A stretch of DNA of 64,000 bases, taken from contig NZ_BNAR01000002.1 of the NCBI RefSeq assembly GCF_014653695.1, forward strand, positions 744,001-808,000. Reading direction: 5' to 3'. The DNA is from Lentzea cavernae. Lineage in GTDB: Bacteria; Actinomycetota; Actinomycetes; Mycobacteriales; Pseudonocardiaceae. The number at the start of each line of letters is the position of its first letter. The stretch's first letter is position 1. Under the pieces are notes generated by a model. It saw only the letters and a program-made list of their open reading frames with translations, did no database searches and had not been told where the DNA came from. Shown in pieces: positions 8,692 through 17,049 of this stretch. Position numbers and translations under genes: made by a program.

Positions 8692-10155
8692 GTGAGCTCG
8701 ACCTCCACCAAGCCGCGCCCCAGGGTGTTCGACCGCCAGATGAGCCTGGTCGCGTGCGTGACCGTCCTCGGCTCGCTGGTCGTCATCTTCGACACGACCA
8801 TCGTCCACGTCGCGGTGCCGTCGCTGGTCCGCAGCTTCGACACGTCGTTGTCGGCCGTGCAGTGGGTGAGCACCGCGTACCTGCTGGCGCTCGCCGGCGT
8901 CGTGCCGCTGACGCGGTGGGCGAACGACCGGTTCGGCCTGAAGCGGTCGTGGATCGCGTCGATGTCGATGTTCCTCGTCGGCTCGCTGCTGTGCGGGCTC
9001 GCCGACTCGATGCCGCTGCTCATCGCCGCGCGGGTCGTCCAGGGGCTGGGCGGCGGAATGCTGCTGCCCACCGGTCAGTCGATCCTCGCGCGCCACGCCG
9101 GGCCCGCCCGCCTGGGCCGGGTCATGTCGATCGTCGGCATCCCGGCGATGCTCGGTCCGCTGCTGGGGCCGATCCTCGGCGGGCTGATCCTGTCGTCGTT
9201 CTCGTGGCGGTGGATCTTCATCGTCAACCTGCCGGTCGGTGCGATCGCCCTCGCCCTCGCCGTGGTGGTGCTCGACCGCGGCGGCCCCGGTGAGTCTCGG
9301 CGGCTCGACGTAGTCGGCCTGTGTCTGCTGCCACCCGGTCTCGCGCTGCTGGTGTACGGCATCACGGACTTCGGCAGCACGGGCGCGGTGACCGCTCCGG
9401 TGGTCGTCGGCAGCGGACTCGGCGTCGCGCTGCTCTGCGGGTTCGTGTTCCACGCGCTGCGGGCGGAACACCCGTTGCTCGACCTGCGGCTGTGGAAGAA
9501 CCGGGCGTTCCGCGCCGCCGGGTCGTCGTTGTTCCTCTACCTGGCCGGCACCAACGCCGTGCTCTTCCTGATCCAGCTGTACTTCCAGTTCGCACGTGGT
9601 GCCAGCGCGCTGGAGTCGGCGCTGCTCGTGGCGCCGTCGGCGTTCGGCGCCATGCTCGTGCTGCTGTTCGCCGGATGTGTCATGGAGAGGTTCGGCGCAC
9701 GCGCGCTTGCCTTGTGCGGCCTGGCGATGGTGTTCCTGGGCGTCCTGCCGATGGCGTTCATCGGACCGGACACGAGCGACGTGTGGCTGGCGGCGTGCTG
9801 GTTCGTCCGCGGCGTCGGTGTCGGCGCCGCCTCCACTCCCCTGACGACGGCCAGCTACCTGACGTTGCGCAGCGCGGACATCCCCGGTGCCTCGACGCTC
9901 ATGAGCATCAACCAGTACGTGGCGGGCGCCCTGGGGACCGCCGTCGTCGCGGTCCTGCTGCAGCACCAGGTCGACGGGATCACCGGCGGGCGCGGCGTCG
10001 ACGCCTTGGCAGAGCTGGACGACGCCGCGCGTGCCCAGCTCTCGCCCTCGTTGGCGGACGCGTTCGCCACGCTGTCATGGTTGCCGATCGCGCTGACCGT
10101 GCTGGCCGTCATCCCCGCGCTGCTGCTGCCGGGCCGCGCCGAGAAGGCGTCATGA
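8692..10155 (+). CDS. MFS drug/solute exporter, DHA2 (14-TM) family
   Basis: A 487-residue integral membrane protein. Motif A is seen as RWANDRFGLKR, motif C as GIPAMLGPLLGPILGG, and an N-terminal VIFDTTIVHVAVPS signature is typical of EmrB/QacA-type proton antiporters with 14 membrane helices. GTG start; AGGAGG lies about 13 bases upstream. Context suggests export of aromatic compounds or toxic intermediates under the preceding TetR repressor. The last six bases overlap the stop of the convergent hydratase gene. Confidence 0.88.
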   Translation: MSSTSTKPRPRVFDRQMSLVACVTVLGSLVVIFDTTIVHVAVPSLVRSFDTSLSAVQWVSTAYLLALAGVVPLTRWANDRFGLKRSWIASMSMFLVGSLLCGLADSMPLLIAARVVQGLGGGMLLPTGQSILARHAGPARLGRVMSIVGIPAMLGPLLGPILGGLILSSFSWRWIFIVNLPVGAIALALAVVVLDRGGPGESRRLDVVGLCLLPPGLALLVYGITDFGSTGAVTAPVVVGSGLGVALLCGFVFHALRAEHPLLDLRLWKNRAFRAAGSSLFLYLAGTNAVLFLIQLYFQFARGASALESALLVAPSAFGAMLVLLFAGCVMERFGARALALCGLAMVFLGVLPMAFIGPDTSDVWLAACWFVRGVGVGAASTPLTTASYLTLRSADIPGASTLMSINQYVAGALGTAVVAVLLQHQVDGITGGRGVDALAELDDAARAQLSPSLADAFATLSWLPIALTVLAVIPALLLPGRAEKAS

Positions 10156-10935
10156 CCGCCGGCCGATGTACGCCTTGACCGCGCCCAGTCCGGACAGATG
10201 TGCGACGACGACGTCGCCAGGCGCGACAGGACGCATCGGCCCGGCCGCTCCTGCCAGCACGACTTCGCCGGCACGCAAGGGAGTGCCGTACTCGCGGGAG
10301 GTCTGAGCGAGTACGGCGATCGCGTCGAGGGGATCGCCCGCACACTCCACGCCGCCGATCGAGATCTCGTTGACGTACAAAGACATCTCGACCTGCTCCG
10401 GGTCGAAGTCCCGCAGCGCCACACGACGAGGTCCTGTGACGAAGGCGCCCGCGGACGCGTTGTCGGCGACCGCGTCGGCCGGGCTGAGGTCCCAGTCCCC
10501 GATGCGACTGCCGCACACCTCGAGGGCGGCGACCCCGTAGGCGATCGCCTCGCGAACCTGCTCGGGGTCGAGTGGTCCGTCGGCGAGGTCTTTGCCGAGC
10601 ACGAAGGCGATTCCGGCCCCGACCCTCGGCTGGAGCACGAGATCGGCGGGTACGGTGTCGCCGCCGATGAACGCCATGTCGTCGTACAGCACGCCGGAGC
10701 AAGGCCGTTTCCCGACGGTGAGGCCGATCTTGCGGCCGACGACGCGTGCGCCGTCACCGACCCGGCGCGCACCGATCGCCGCCTGGACCCGGTAGGCGGC
10801 ATCGAGGTCGTCCGGACCGATCAGGTCGCGCACCGGCGCGCACGGCACCCTTGTCCTCTCGGCGTCCGCCAGCCGCGCGACCGCGGCGTCGATCGCCCTG
10901 CCCGCGACGGTGGTCACCTGGTCAACTCTGTTCAT
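10150..10935 (-). CDS. 2-keto-4-pentenoate hydratase family protein (MhpD/HsaE-like)
   Basis: A 261-residue member of the hydratase/decarboxylase family. Visible hallmarks are GRKIGLTVG, GVLYDDM, the PRVGAGIAFVLGKDL metal-ligand region (in relatives Glu occupies the position where Gly-Ala stands here) and a C-terminal PVAPGDVVVAHLSGLGAV. Family members hydrate 2-hydroxypenta-2,4-dienoate, the product of the meta-cleavage hydrolase of the neighbouring operon, to 4-hydroxy-2-oxovalerate. I chose the ATG at 10935; the frame runs on to 11007 without support. It is not in the main operon and no aldolase or acylating aldehyde dehydrogenase gene follows it. It converges on and overlaps the MFS gene by six bases. 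Confidence 0.85.
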   Translation of the reverse strand: MNRVDQVTTVAGRAIDAAVARLADAERTRVPCAPVRDLIGPDDLDAAYRVQAAIGARRVGDGARVVGRKIGLTVGKRPCSGVLYDDMAFIGGDTVPADLVLQPRVGAGIAFVLGKDLADGPLDPEQVREAIAYGVAALEVCGSRIGDWDLSPADAVADNASAGAFVTGPRRVALRDFDPEQVEMSLYVNEISIGGVECAGDPLDAIAVLAQTSREYGTPLRAGEVVLAGAAGPMRPVAPGDVVVAHLSGLGAVKAYIGRRS

Positions 10936-11010
10936 GCGCCAACTCTGCGCGGCTGTGGCGGATCGGACGAGCGCGCCGTGCCGTTGTGCGGAACACGCCC
11001 GAAACATCCG

Positions 11011-11042
11011 GGCGGGCCGGGCGCTGTCGCACCCGGCCCGCC
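11011..11042 (-). terminator. Hairpin terminator after the second MFS gene
   Basis: A perfect 11-bp stem (GGCGGGCCGGG and its complement) with a 10-base loop lies 14 bases beyond the stop of the minus-strand MFS gene. There is no T-tract, as is usual in GC-rich actinomycetes. Confidence 0.65.
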
Positions 11043-11056
11043 ATTGTGGACAGTCG

Positions 11057-12490
11057 TCAGCCCTGCTGCCTGCGGCGTGCCGTCAGGCAGATGGCCGCCA
11101 CGACGACGTCGCAGGCGAGCGCGACGAGCAGGCAGATCTGGTAGCGGTCCTCGGCGGGGACACCGGAAGCGCCGGCGAGGCTCTTCGACTGCAGGATGGT
11201 CGAGTAGATCGCCGGTCCCAGTGCTCCGGAGATGGTGACGATGATCCCGACCATGCTCGTCCCCATGCCCGTCAGGCTCTGCGGGACGCAGCTCTGCATC
11301 GACGCGAACAAGCCGACTCCGACCATGCCGCTGCCGACGCCGTAGACGCAGGCCGCCACGAAGAACGAGGTGGCCGAGGCGTTCGGGATGCTCGTGATCA
11401 GCCACAGCGCCGCGACCGCGTGGCAGACCGCGCCGATCCCGGCGACCACGAGCGGCCGGGTGCGCGCCGCGATCACCCCGCCCGCGATGCCGGCCACGGC
11501 GCCGACCACCGAGTACGGCAGGAGGATCAGACCGGTGTGCAGCGCGTCGTACCCGAGGCCGTAGCCGGCGGCCGGCGGTGTCTGCACGTAGAACGGGATG
11601 AGGAAGGTGACCGACTGGATGGCCATGCCGATCGTCAAGCCCGCCAGCATGGTCCTCGCGACCGTCCCCGAACGCAGCAGGGCGAGGTCGAACACCGGTG
11701 CCTTCGACCGCTTCTCGCGGGTGGCCCAGATGGCCGCGCCGACGAGGCCCGCGACGACGAAACCGATGGCCTTGAACGAGGTGAGGCCGTCCGACCCGGC
11801 CGCGTTGATGCCGTAGAGCAGGAGCACCATCCACGCCACGAGGCCGACGACGTTGCCGACGCCGAAGACGGCCGTGCGGTCTCGCGGGCTCGGCGGGACG
11901 ACCGTCCAGGCCAGCACGGCCACGACGAGGTAGCAGCACATCGCCGCGAGGAAGAACTGCTGCATGGAGATGTGACTGAGGGCGACACCGCCGGCGACGA
12001 GACCGACACCCGCACCGCTGGCCTGCGCGAACTGGGTGACGACCACCGCCGTCCTGACCGACTCGCCGGGGAGGTGGCGGCGCAGCACGCCGACGCCGAG
12101 CTGACCGGTCGCCGCGCCGACGCCCATCACCGACGCGCCGACCAGCAGCGCCGGGTACGTGTGGACGGCTCCCGGGATCGCCGTGCCGATCGCGAGGAAC
12201 ACGGCGCCGAGCGTCGTCGCGACGCGGTCGCCCAGCACGTCCGCCAAGCGCGGCAACAGGATCGTGCTGACGCCACTGCCGATCAGCAGCAGCGTGAAGA
12301 CCCAGGCGACGTCCCCGACCGTGAGCTGGAAGTCGCGCAGCAGCACGGGGAGCAGGGGCGAGAGCATGAACGTGACGGCAGCGGCGGTGAACCCGGTCAC
12401 GATGGTTGTTGCGATGAGGGGGACGCGCCCTCGCGCCGGGACGACCTTCTCCGGTAACGGTGTGTCGTGCTGTTCTGCGCTGTGTGCCAT
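11057..12490 (-). CDS. MFS transporter, DHA2-like 14-TM exporter
   Basis: A 477-residue membrane protein with about 14 predicted helices, starting with VPLIATTIVTGFTAAAVTFM and containing RLADVLGDR (motif A-like) and TISGALGPAIYS late in the chain. It belongs to the DHA2 group of proton-driven exporters. ATG at 12490 has GAGGG upstream; the frame could be extended to 12628 but that segment looks like non-coding leader. The 217 bases between this start and the preceding TRIC gene hold its promoter; I found no strong -35/-10 pair there. Substrate unknown; its neighbours do not form an obvious pathway. Confidence 0.85.
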   Translation of the reverse strand: MAHSAEQHDTPLPEKVVPARGRVPLIATTIVTGFTAAAVTFMLSPLLPVLLRDFQLTVGDVAWVFTLLLIGSGVSTILLPRLADVLGDRVATTLGAVFLAIGTAIPGAVHTYPALLVGASVMGVGAATGQLGVGVLRRHLPGESVRTAVVVTQFAQASGAGVGLVAGGVALSHISMQQFFLAAMCCYLVVAVLAWTVVPPSPRDRTAVFGVGNVVGLVAWMVLLLYGINAAGSDGLTSFKAIGFVVAGLVGAAIWATREKRSKAPVFDLALLRSGTVARTMLAGLTIGMAIQSVTFLIPFYVQTPPAAGYGLGYDALHTGLILLPYSVVGAVAGIAGGVIAARTRPLVVAGIGAVCHAVAALWLITSIPNASATSFFVAACVYGVGSGMVGVGLFASMQSCVPQSLTGMGTSMVGIIVTISGALGPAIYSTILQSKSLAGASGVPAEDRYQICLLVALACDVVVAAICLTARRRQQG

Positions 12491-12707
12491 TGACGACCCT
12501 CGCTCTGTGCCGACCGCCTCCGCGGTTCCTGGTGGTGAGCGGGTGCGCTCCGCCGACGAGGTCGGGGGGTGGGAAGAGCGACCAGCCGGGCCGGAGTATG
12601 TGATTGCGCACGGGCGCGGGCGAAGCACTGCGTTCTGGCATGCGGAACGGCGGCGGCGAAGCAGAACCCCGGCGCCGGAACAGGTCCGGCGATGGGGCGT
12701 GCCGATT

Positions 12708-13355
12708 TCAGGTCCTGCGGGATCTCAGCGCGCGCTGCTCGGGGAAGGTCCAGCCGAAGCGGATCGCGACCAGCCGCAGGGTCGTGGTCACGACCACGCA
12801 GACGACACCCGCGATCGGGATCGGCGTGCCGAACTCGGCGAGCACGACGAGCGTCCCCGCCCCGGCTCCGGCCGCGACCGCGTACAGGGTGCCGACCTGC
12901 AGGAAGGAGATCGGCAGGCTCAGGACCACGTCACGCAGCATGCCGCCGCCGATCGCTCCGATGACGCCGGCCACCACAGCCCCGGCCTCGCCGGCGCCGA
13001 GCGACAGCGCCTTGGACGCCCCGATGGCGCCGAACAGCCCCATGACGACCGCGTCGAGCCCGGTGATCAGCCAGCCGGCCCGCGCGAGGAGCGGTTGCAG
13101 CGCCATGCCGAGCACGGCCGAGGCGCCGGCCACGAGCAGGTACGAGTTCTTCCAGAGCACCACGGGCGGCTGGTTGAGCACGATGTCGCGCAACAGGCTG
13201 CCGCCGAGGGAGACGGCGAGGCCGATGACGACGACGCCGAGCACGTCGATGCGGCGGTGCCGCTCCCCCGCCGCGAACAGGGCGCCCTGCAGGCCGCCCA
13301 GTCCCGCGGCGAGGAGCTCGATCCACAGCGCCACCTGGAACGGCGTGACGGGCAT
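12708..13355 (-). CDS. YadS/TRIC-type membrane protein (UPF0126)
   Basis: A 215-residue protein with seven membrane segments arranged as two repeats. Each repeat carries the family signature: GGSLLRDIVL near residue 52 and GGGMLRDVVL near residue 138. The family is related to trimeric intracellular cation channels; some members are reported to carry glycine. Assignment to the family is firm, the physiological role is not. ATG at 13355 just before a hairpin region; the frame extends upstream but without conserved sequence. It is transcribed towards the MFS gene. Confidence 0.88.
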   Translation of the reverse strand: MPVTPFQVALWIELLAAGLGGLQGALFAAGERHRRIDVLGVVVIGLAVSLGGSLLRDIVLNQPPVVLWKNSYLLVAGASAVLGMALQPLLARAGWLITGLDAVVMGLFGAIGASKALSLGAGEAGAVVAGVIGAIGGGMLRDVVLSLPISFLQVGTLYAVAAGAGAGTLVVLAEFGTPIPIAGVVCVVVTTTLRLVAIRFGWTFPEQRALRSRRT

Positions 13356-13376
13356 GCGGTCACACTCCGGAACTCG

Positions 13377-13405
13377 GGGCCGGCTCGCGGCGTGCGAACC
13401 GGCCC
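13377..13405 (-). terminator. Hairpin terminator after alpha/beta hydrolase gene
   Basis: A 12-bp stem with one mismatch (GGGCCGGCTCGC pairing with GCGAACCGGCCC) and a 5-base loop lies 12 bases downstream of the hydrolase stop on the minus strand. Confidence 0.55.
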
Positions 13406-13417
13406 GGGGTGAGCGGG

Positions 13418-14119
13418 TCAGGCGGTGGCGTTCTTCGCGGCGGTGACGATGACGCCGGCGACGACGGCGGGCTGCGTCACGTACACGGCGTGGCTCGCCG
13501 GGACGGTGGTGATCTCCGCACCGATGCGCTCGGCCATGTGCTGCAACATCGCCTGGTCGAAAGCCTTGTCGTCGGTCGCGATGACGGCCCAGCTCGGCTT
13601 GTCGCGCCACGCCGCGTTCTTCACCGGTGTCGCGAAGACCGCCATGTTGATGGGCAACTGCGTGTCGCGGAGGAACGCGGCGTCGGCATCGGCGGCGTCC
13701 GCCGCGAAGCCGGCCTTGAACTTGTCACCGTTGAGGAAGCCGTAGCCGTCCTCACCGACGTCGATGACGAAGTCGGGTGTCGGGGCGAATCCCTCGTACT
13801 GCTGCGAGGTCGTCTCGCCCGCGTCGGGTGCCAGCGCCGACACGTAGACCAGCCCGGCGACCTTCGGGTGCACCCCGGCCTCGGTGATGACCGTGCCGCC
13901 CCACGAGTGGCCGACGAGGATCGCCGGGCCGTCCTGCCGGTCGAGCACGCGGGTGGTCGCCGCGACGTCGTCCTCCAGGGAGGTGAGCGGGTTCTGCACG
14001 ACCGAGACCCGGTAGCCCTGTGCCGTCAGGTCGTCGTGCACGCCCCGCCACCCCGAACCGTCCGCGAACGCGCCGTGCACCAGCACGACGTTCTTGATCT
14101 CCTGCCCAGCGCCGGTCAT
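13418..14119 (-). CDS. Alpha/beta hydrolase (salicylate esterase/EstC-like small hydrolase)
   Basis: A 233-residue alpha/beta hydrolase: VVLVHGAFADGSGW at the N-terminus, nucleophile elbow GHSWGG around residue 82, and a C-terminal His in ASHAVYVTQP. This is the common small hydrolase family annotated as hydrolase or salicylate esterase (plant MES/HNL-like fold). ATG with AAGGA eight bases upstream; longer frame to 14230 rejected. It stands alone, with terminators and a palindrome-rich AT island upstream, suggesting a separately inducible gene. Reaction not predictable. Confidence 0.85.
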   Translation of the reverse strand: MTGAGQEIKNVVLVHGAFADGSGWRGVHDDLTAQGYRVSVVQNPLTSLEDDVAATTRVLDRQDGPAILVGHSWGGTVITEAGVHPKVAGLVYVSALAPDAGETTSQQYEGFAPTPDFVIDVGEDGYGFLNGDKFKAGFAADAADADAAFLRDTQLPINMAVFATPVKNAAWRDKPSWAVIATDDKAFDQAMLQHMAERIGAEITTVPASHAVYVTQPAVVAGVIVTAAKNATA

Positions 14120-14168
14120 GAGGTTCGTCCTTTCACGTGCCGCGCCGGCGTGGCCGGAGCGGGTCGAT

Positions 14169-14213
14169 CTCGAGGTGACCCTCGAGCAACTAATATATTG
14201 GATATTACATATC
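14169..14213. promoter_or_regulatory. Palindrome-rich AT island in the hydrolase/LAL divergent promoter
   Basis: Three nested dyads sit within 45 bases of an otherwise GC-rich region: CTCGAGG-TGAC-CCTCGAG (14169-14186), TAATAT-ATTGG-ATATTA (14191-14207) and GATAT-TAC-ATATC (14201-14213). The last two overlap. They lie 50-95 bases upstream of the hydrolase start and are likely operator and -10/-35 material for one or both divergent genes. Confidence 0.5.
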
Positions 14214-14349
14214 AGTCGCCCAAACGCCACCCCAGCTGTTGAGATGCGCGAGGTTGCGTCACCCGTCTCGGTTACGGAAGGCTGCCGATCGAACGCGAAT
14301 CGTGACGATTCCCTCCCCTGCTCGGGCTCGTGGTGATCGAGGAGCGACA

Positions 14350-17049
14350 GTGACGGACCTGGCCGGCCGGAAGGTGGAGTGCGAGAACCTCGTCCGCCTG
14401 GCGGCGACCAGCCGTGCCGAGGGTGCGCACCTGGCCCTGGTCCGCGGTCCGCGGGGAATCGGCAAGAGCGGCCTGCTGGCCGCGGTTCGGCGGGAGCTCG
14501 GCTCCTGCGACGTGACGGTGCTCTGCGCGACCGGCCGTGCCCGGGTCGAGGAGTACGGGTCGGTGCGCGAGCTGTTCGGGCACGCCGCGGCCGTGGACAC
14601 CACCGGGCGAGCGGACGAGTACGCCGTGTTCTGCGAGTTGTACCGGGTCGCGGTGGGGATGATGGCGGACCGGCCGCTGGTCGTCGTGCTCGACGACGCG
14701 AACGCCTGCGACGCGCGGACTCTGCGGTGGATCGGCTTCCTGCTGCGCAGGTCCGCCGAGCTGCCGCTGGTGGTCGTCCTGGCGTGGCAGCCCGGTGTCG
14801 CCGAGGACGCCGACCTGCTGTTCGCGGACATGGCCGGCATCGGGCCGTCGACGACGATCGACCTCACGCCGCTGCCCGCACCGGACGTCGCGGCCGTGGT
14901 CGAGCGGGCTCTCGGTCGCAGGCCCGACCCGGTGTTCGCCGAGGCGTGCGGGGTGATCACGGGCGGGAACCCGTTGGGGTTGCACACCTTGCTGACCTCG
15001 TTGCGCGGGCACGGCGTGCGTCCGGACGAGAGCGGCGTGCAGCGCGTCCGGGAACTGGGGCGGCAGGTGGTCGCCGGGTGCTCGCTCGAGGAGCCGGGAC
15101 ACGAGGTGGCGCAGGCGATCGCCGTGCTCGGTCCCGCCGACGTCCGGACGGTGGGCCGGTTTCTCCAGCTGCCCGAGCCGTTGGTGACGACCGCGGTGGG
15201 AGCGTTGCGCCGCGAGGAAGTGCTCGCTCCGAAGGAACTGGCGTTCCGGCACGAGGACATCGCCGACGTCGTCCTGTCCGCTGTGCCGGCCACGAAGCTG
15301 ACGGAACTGCGCCGGCGGGCCGCGACGGTGCTCCACGACGAGGGACGCCCGGCCGAGGAGGTCGCCGGGCAGCTCATGGGACTGCCCGCACTGCCCGAGG
15401 CCTGGATGGTCCGCGTCCTGCGGGACGCGGCGGCGGCCGCCGTCCGGCGAGGAGACCTCGAGGCGGCCGAACGGTGTCTGACTCGGGTTCTCGACCAGTT
15501 GCCGGGCGATCCGGCCACCTTGCTGGAGCTGGCGGACGTGCTGGTCGTGATGGGGCCCGCCGCGGCGCTGCCCCGGCTGACCGAGGTCGTCGACCAGATG
15601 GCGGACACCGGCGCGAAGGTGCGGATCCTGTGCCGCGTGGGGTTGATGGCGGTCGCGGCCACGTGGTCGGAGGCCGCGTTCGACCGGCTCGCCGCAATCT
15701 TGGACGAGGGTGAGAACTCACCGGTCGGCAGCGACCTGATGCCCCAGGTGCACGCGGTGCTGCTGGCCGTGGGACTGGGAGAACGGGCCGGCACCGCGGA
15801 ACTGCTCACGCGCTATCGGCTCTCGCCCCACCGGGTTCCGGACACGGCGGCGGGGCGGTTGGTCTCCGGTGTGGCCGCTCAGGCCGAGATGCTCGCCGGT
15901 GAGTGCGTCCGGTCGGCGGTCGACCTGGCGCGGCGGAGTCTCGTTCCCGGGCCCGCGGTGCACGCCGGGCCCGCGCTCGCCGCCGCGGCGGTGCTGGGGC
16001 TGTGCGGGGAACCGGCCGAGGCGATGGCGGCCCTGGACAGGCTGATCACCACGACCGGCGCGGACGACGCGCTCGACGTCCACGCGCTGGCGCTGGCGAC
16101 GAGGGCGGGCCTGCTCGACCACGCCGGTGCTCTCGCGCAGGCCCATGCCGACGCCCGGACCGCGTTGGAGGTCGCCGAACGGGCGGTGACGCCGGTGGAG
16201 GACGAACTTCCCCGCGTGGCGATGGCGTCGATCCTGCTCAAGCGCGGTGACGTCGCCGGCGCCGAGGACCACCTGGAGCGGGTGGGAGAGCCGCGGTTCG
16301 GCTGGACGTACGGACCGGTGATGGTCATGAAGGCGGCTGTCCGCCGGGCTCGTGGTGATCTCACCGGTGCGCTGGACCTCCTGCTCGACTGCGGGCGGCA
16401 GCTGACGTCCGCGGGCGTGCTCAACCCCGTGTGGGCACCGTGGTGGCTGGACGCCGTCTGCCTGCTGGTGCGCCTGGACCGGCGCGAGGAGGCCGTGGGA
16501 CTCGCCGAGTTCGGGGCCGAGCGCGCCCGGCGGTGGGACACCCTCGAAGCGAGGGGGCTCAGCCTCATGGCCGGCGGGGTCGCGGCCACCGGGGCGGTCG
16601 CGGAGGAGTTGCTGGGCACCGCGGTGGCGGAACTGGCCGAGTCCTCCGCACGGCCGCTGCACGTGCGCGCGGTGCGCCTGCTGGGCGAGTCGCGGTTGTC
16701 GCACGGTGACTTCAAAGGGGCCCGCGAACACCTGCGGACGGCGGTCACCCTGGCGATCCGCCTGGGAGATCGTGCGGCGGCCGCGGAGGCGAGGAACCTG
16801 CTCGTCCTGGCCGGTGGGCGCATGCCGAGACTGGGCGCGCGACCGTCGGACGCGCTGAGCGGACGGGAGCGGCGGGTCGCGGAGCTCGCGGCGGCCGGTG
16901 CCACCAACCGCGAGATCGCCGAGGAGCTGTTCGTGACGGTCCGCACCGTCGAGAGCCATCTGTCCAATGTGTACCGGAAGCTCGGTGTCGAGCTGCGCAC
17001 GGACCTGCCGGCCACGCTCGACACCGGTCTTCGCGCCGCCTCGGCATGA
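14350..17049 (+). CDS. LAL-type LuxR regulator 1 (ATPase + LuxR HTH)
   Basis: An 899-residue large ATP-binding LuxR regulator. Residues 33-40 form an intact Walker A (GPRGIGKS), Walker B is LVVVLDDANACD near residue 115, a long helical-repeat middle region follows, and the C-terminal GerE-type helix-turn-helix (LSGRERRVAELAAAGATNR... ending YRKLGV) occupies about residues 837-885. Such proteins are STAND-type switches that often act as pathway activators in actinomycetes. GTG at 14350 with GAGGAG seven bases upstream. First of four tandem, homologous genes on this strand, and the only one with the usual LxGR start before the P-loop. Confidence 0.9.
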   Translation: MTDLAGRKVECENLVRLAATSRAEGAHLALVRGPRGIGKSGLLAAVRRELGSCDVTVLCATGRARVEEYGSVRELFGHAAAVDTTGRADEYAVFCELYRVAVGMMADRPLVVVLDDANACDARTLRWIGFLLRRSAELPLVVVLAWQPGVAEDADLLFADMAGIGPSTTIDLTPLPAPDVAAVVERALGRRPDPVFAEACGVITGGNPLGLHTLLTSLRGHGVRPDESGVQRVRELGRQVVAGCSLEEPGHEVAQAIAVLGPADVRTVGRFLQLPEPLVTTAVGALRREEVLAPKELAFRHEDIADVVLSAVPATKLTELRRRAATVLHDEGRPAEEVAGQLMGLPALPEAWMVRVLRDAAAAAVRRGDLEAAERCLTRVLDQLPGDPATLLELADVLVVMGPAAALPRLTEVVDQMADTGAKVRILCRVGLMAVAATWSEAAFDRLAAILDEGENSPVGSDLMPQVHAVLLAVGLGERAGTAELLTRYRLSPHRVPDTAAGRLVSGVAAQAEMLAGECVRSAVDLARRSLVPGPAVHAGPALAAAAVLGLCGEPAEAMAALDRLITTTGADDALDVHALALATRAGLLDHAGALAQAHADARTALEVAERAVTPVEDELPRVAMASILLKRGDVAGAEDHLERVGEPRFGWTYGPVMVMKAAVRRARGDLTGALDLLLDCGRQLTSAGVLNPVWAPWWLDAVCLLVRLDRREEAVGLAEFGAERARRWDTLEARGLSLMAGGVAATGAVAEELLGTAVAELAESSARPLHVRAVRLLGESRLSHGDFKGAREHLRTAVTLAIRLGDRAAAAEARNLLVLAGGRMPRLGARPSDALSGRERRVAELAAAGATNREIAEELFVTVRTVESHLSNVYRKLGVELRTDLPATLDTGLRAASA

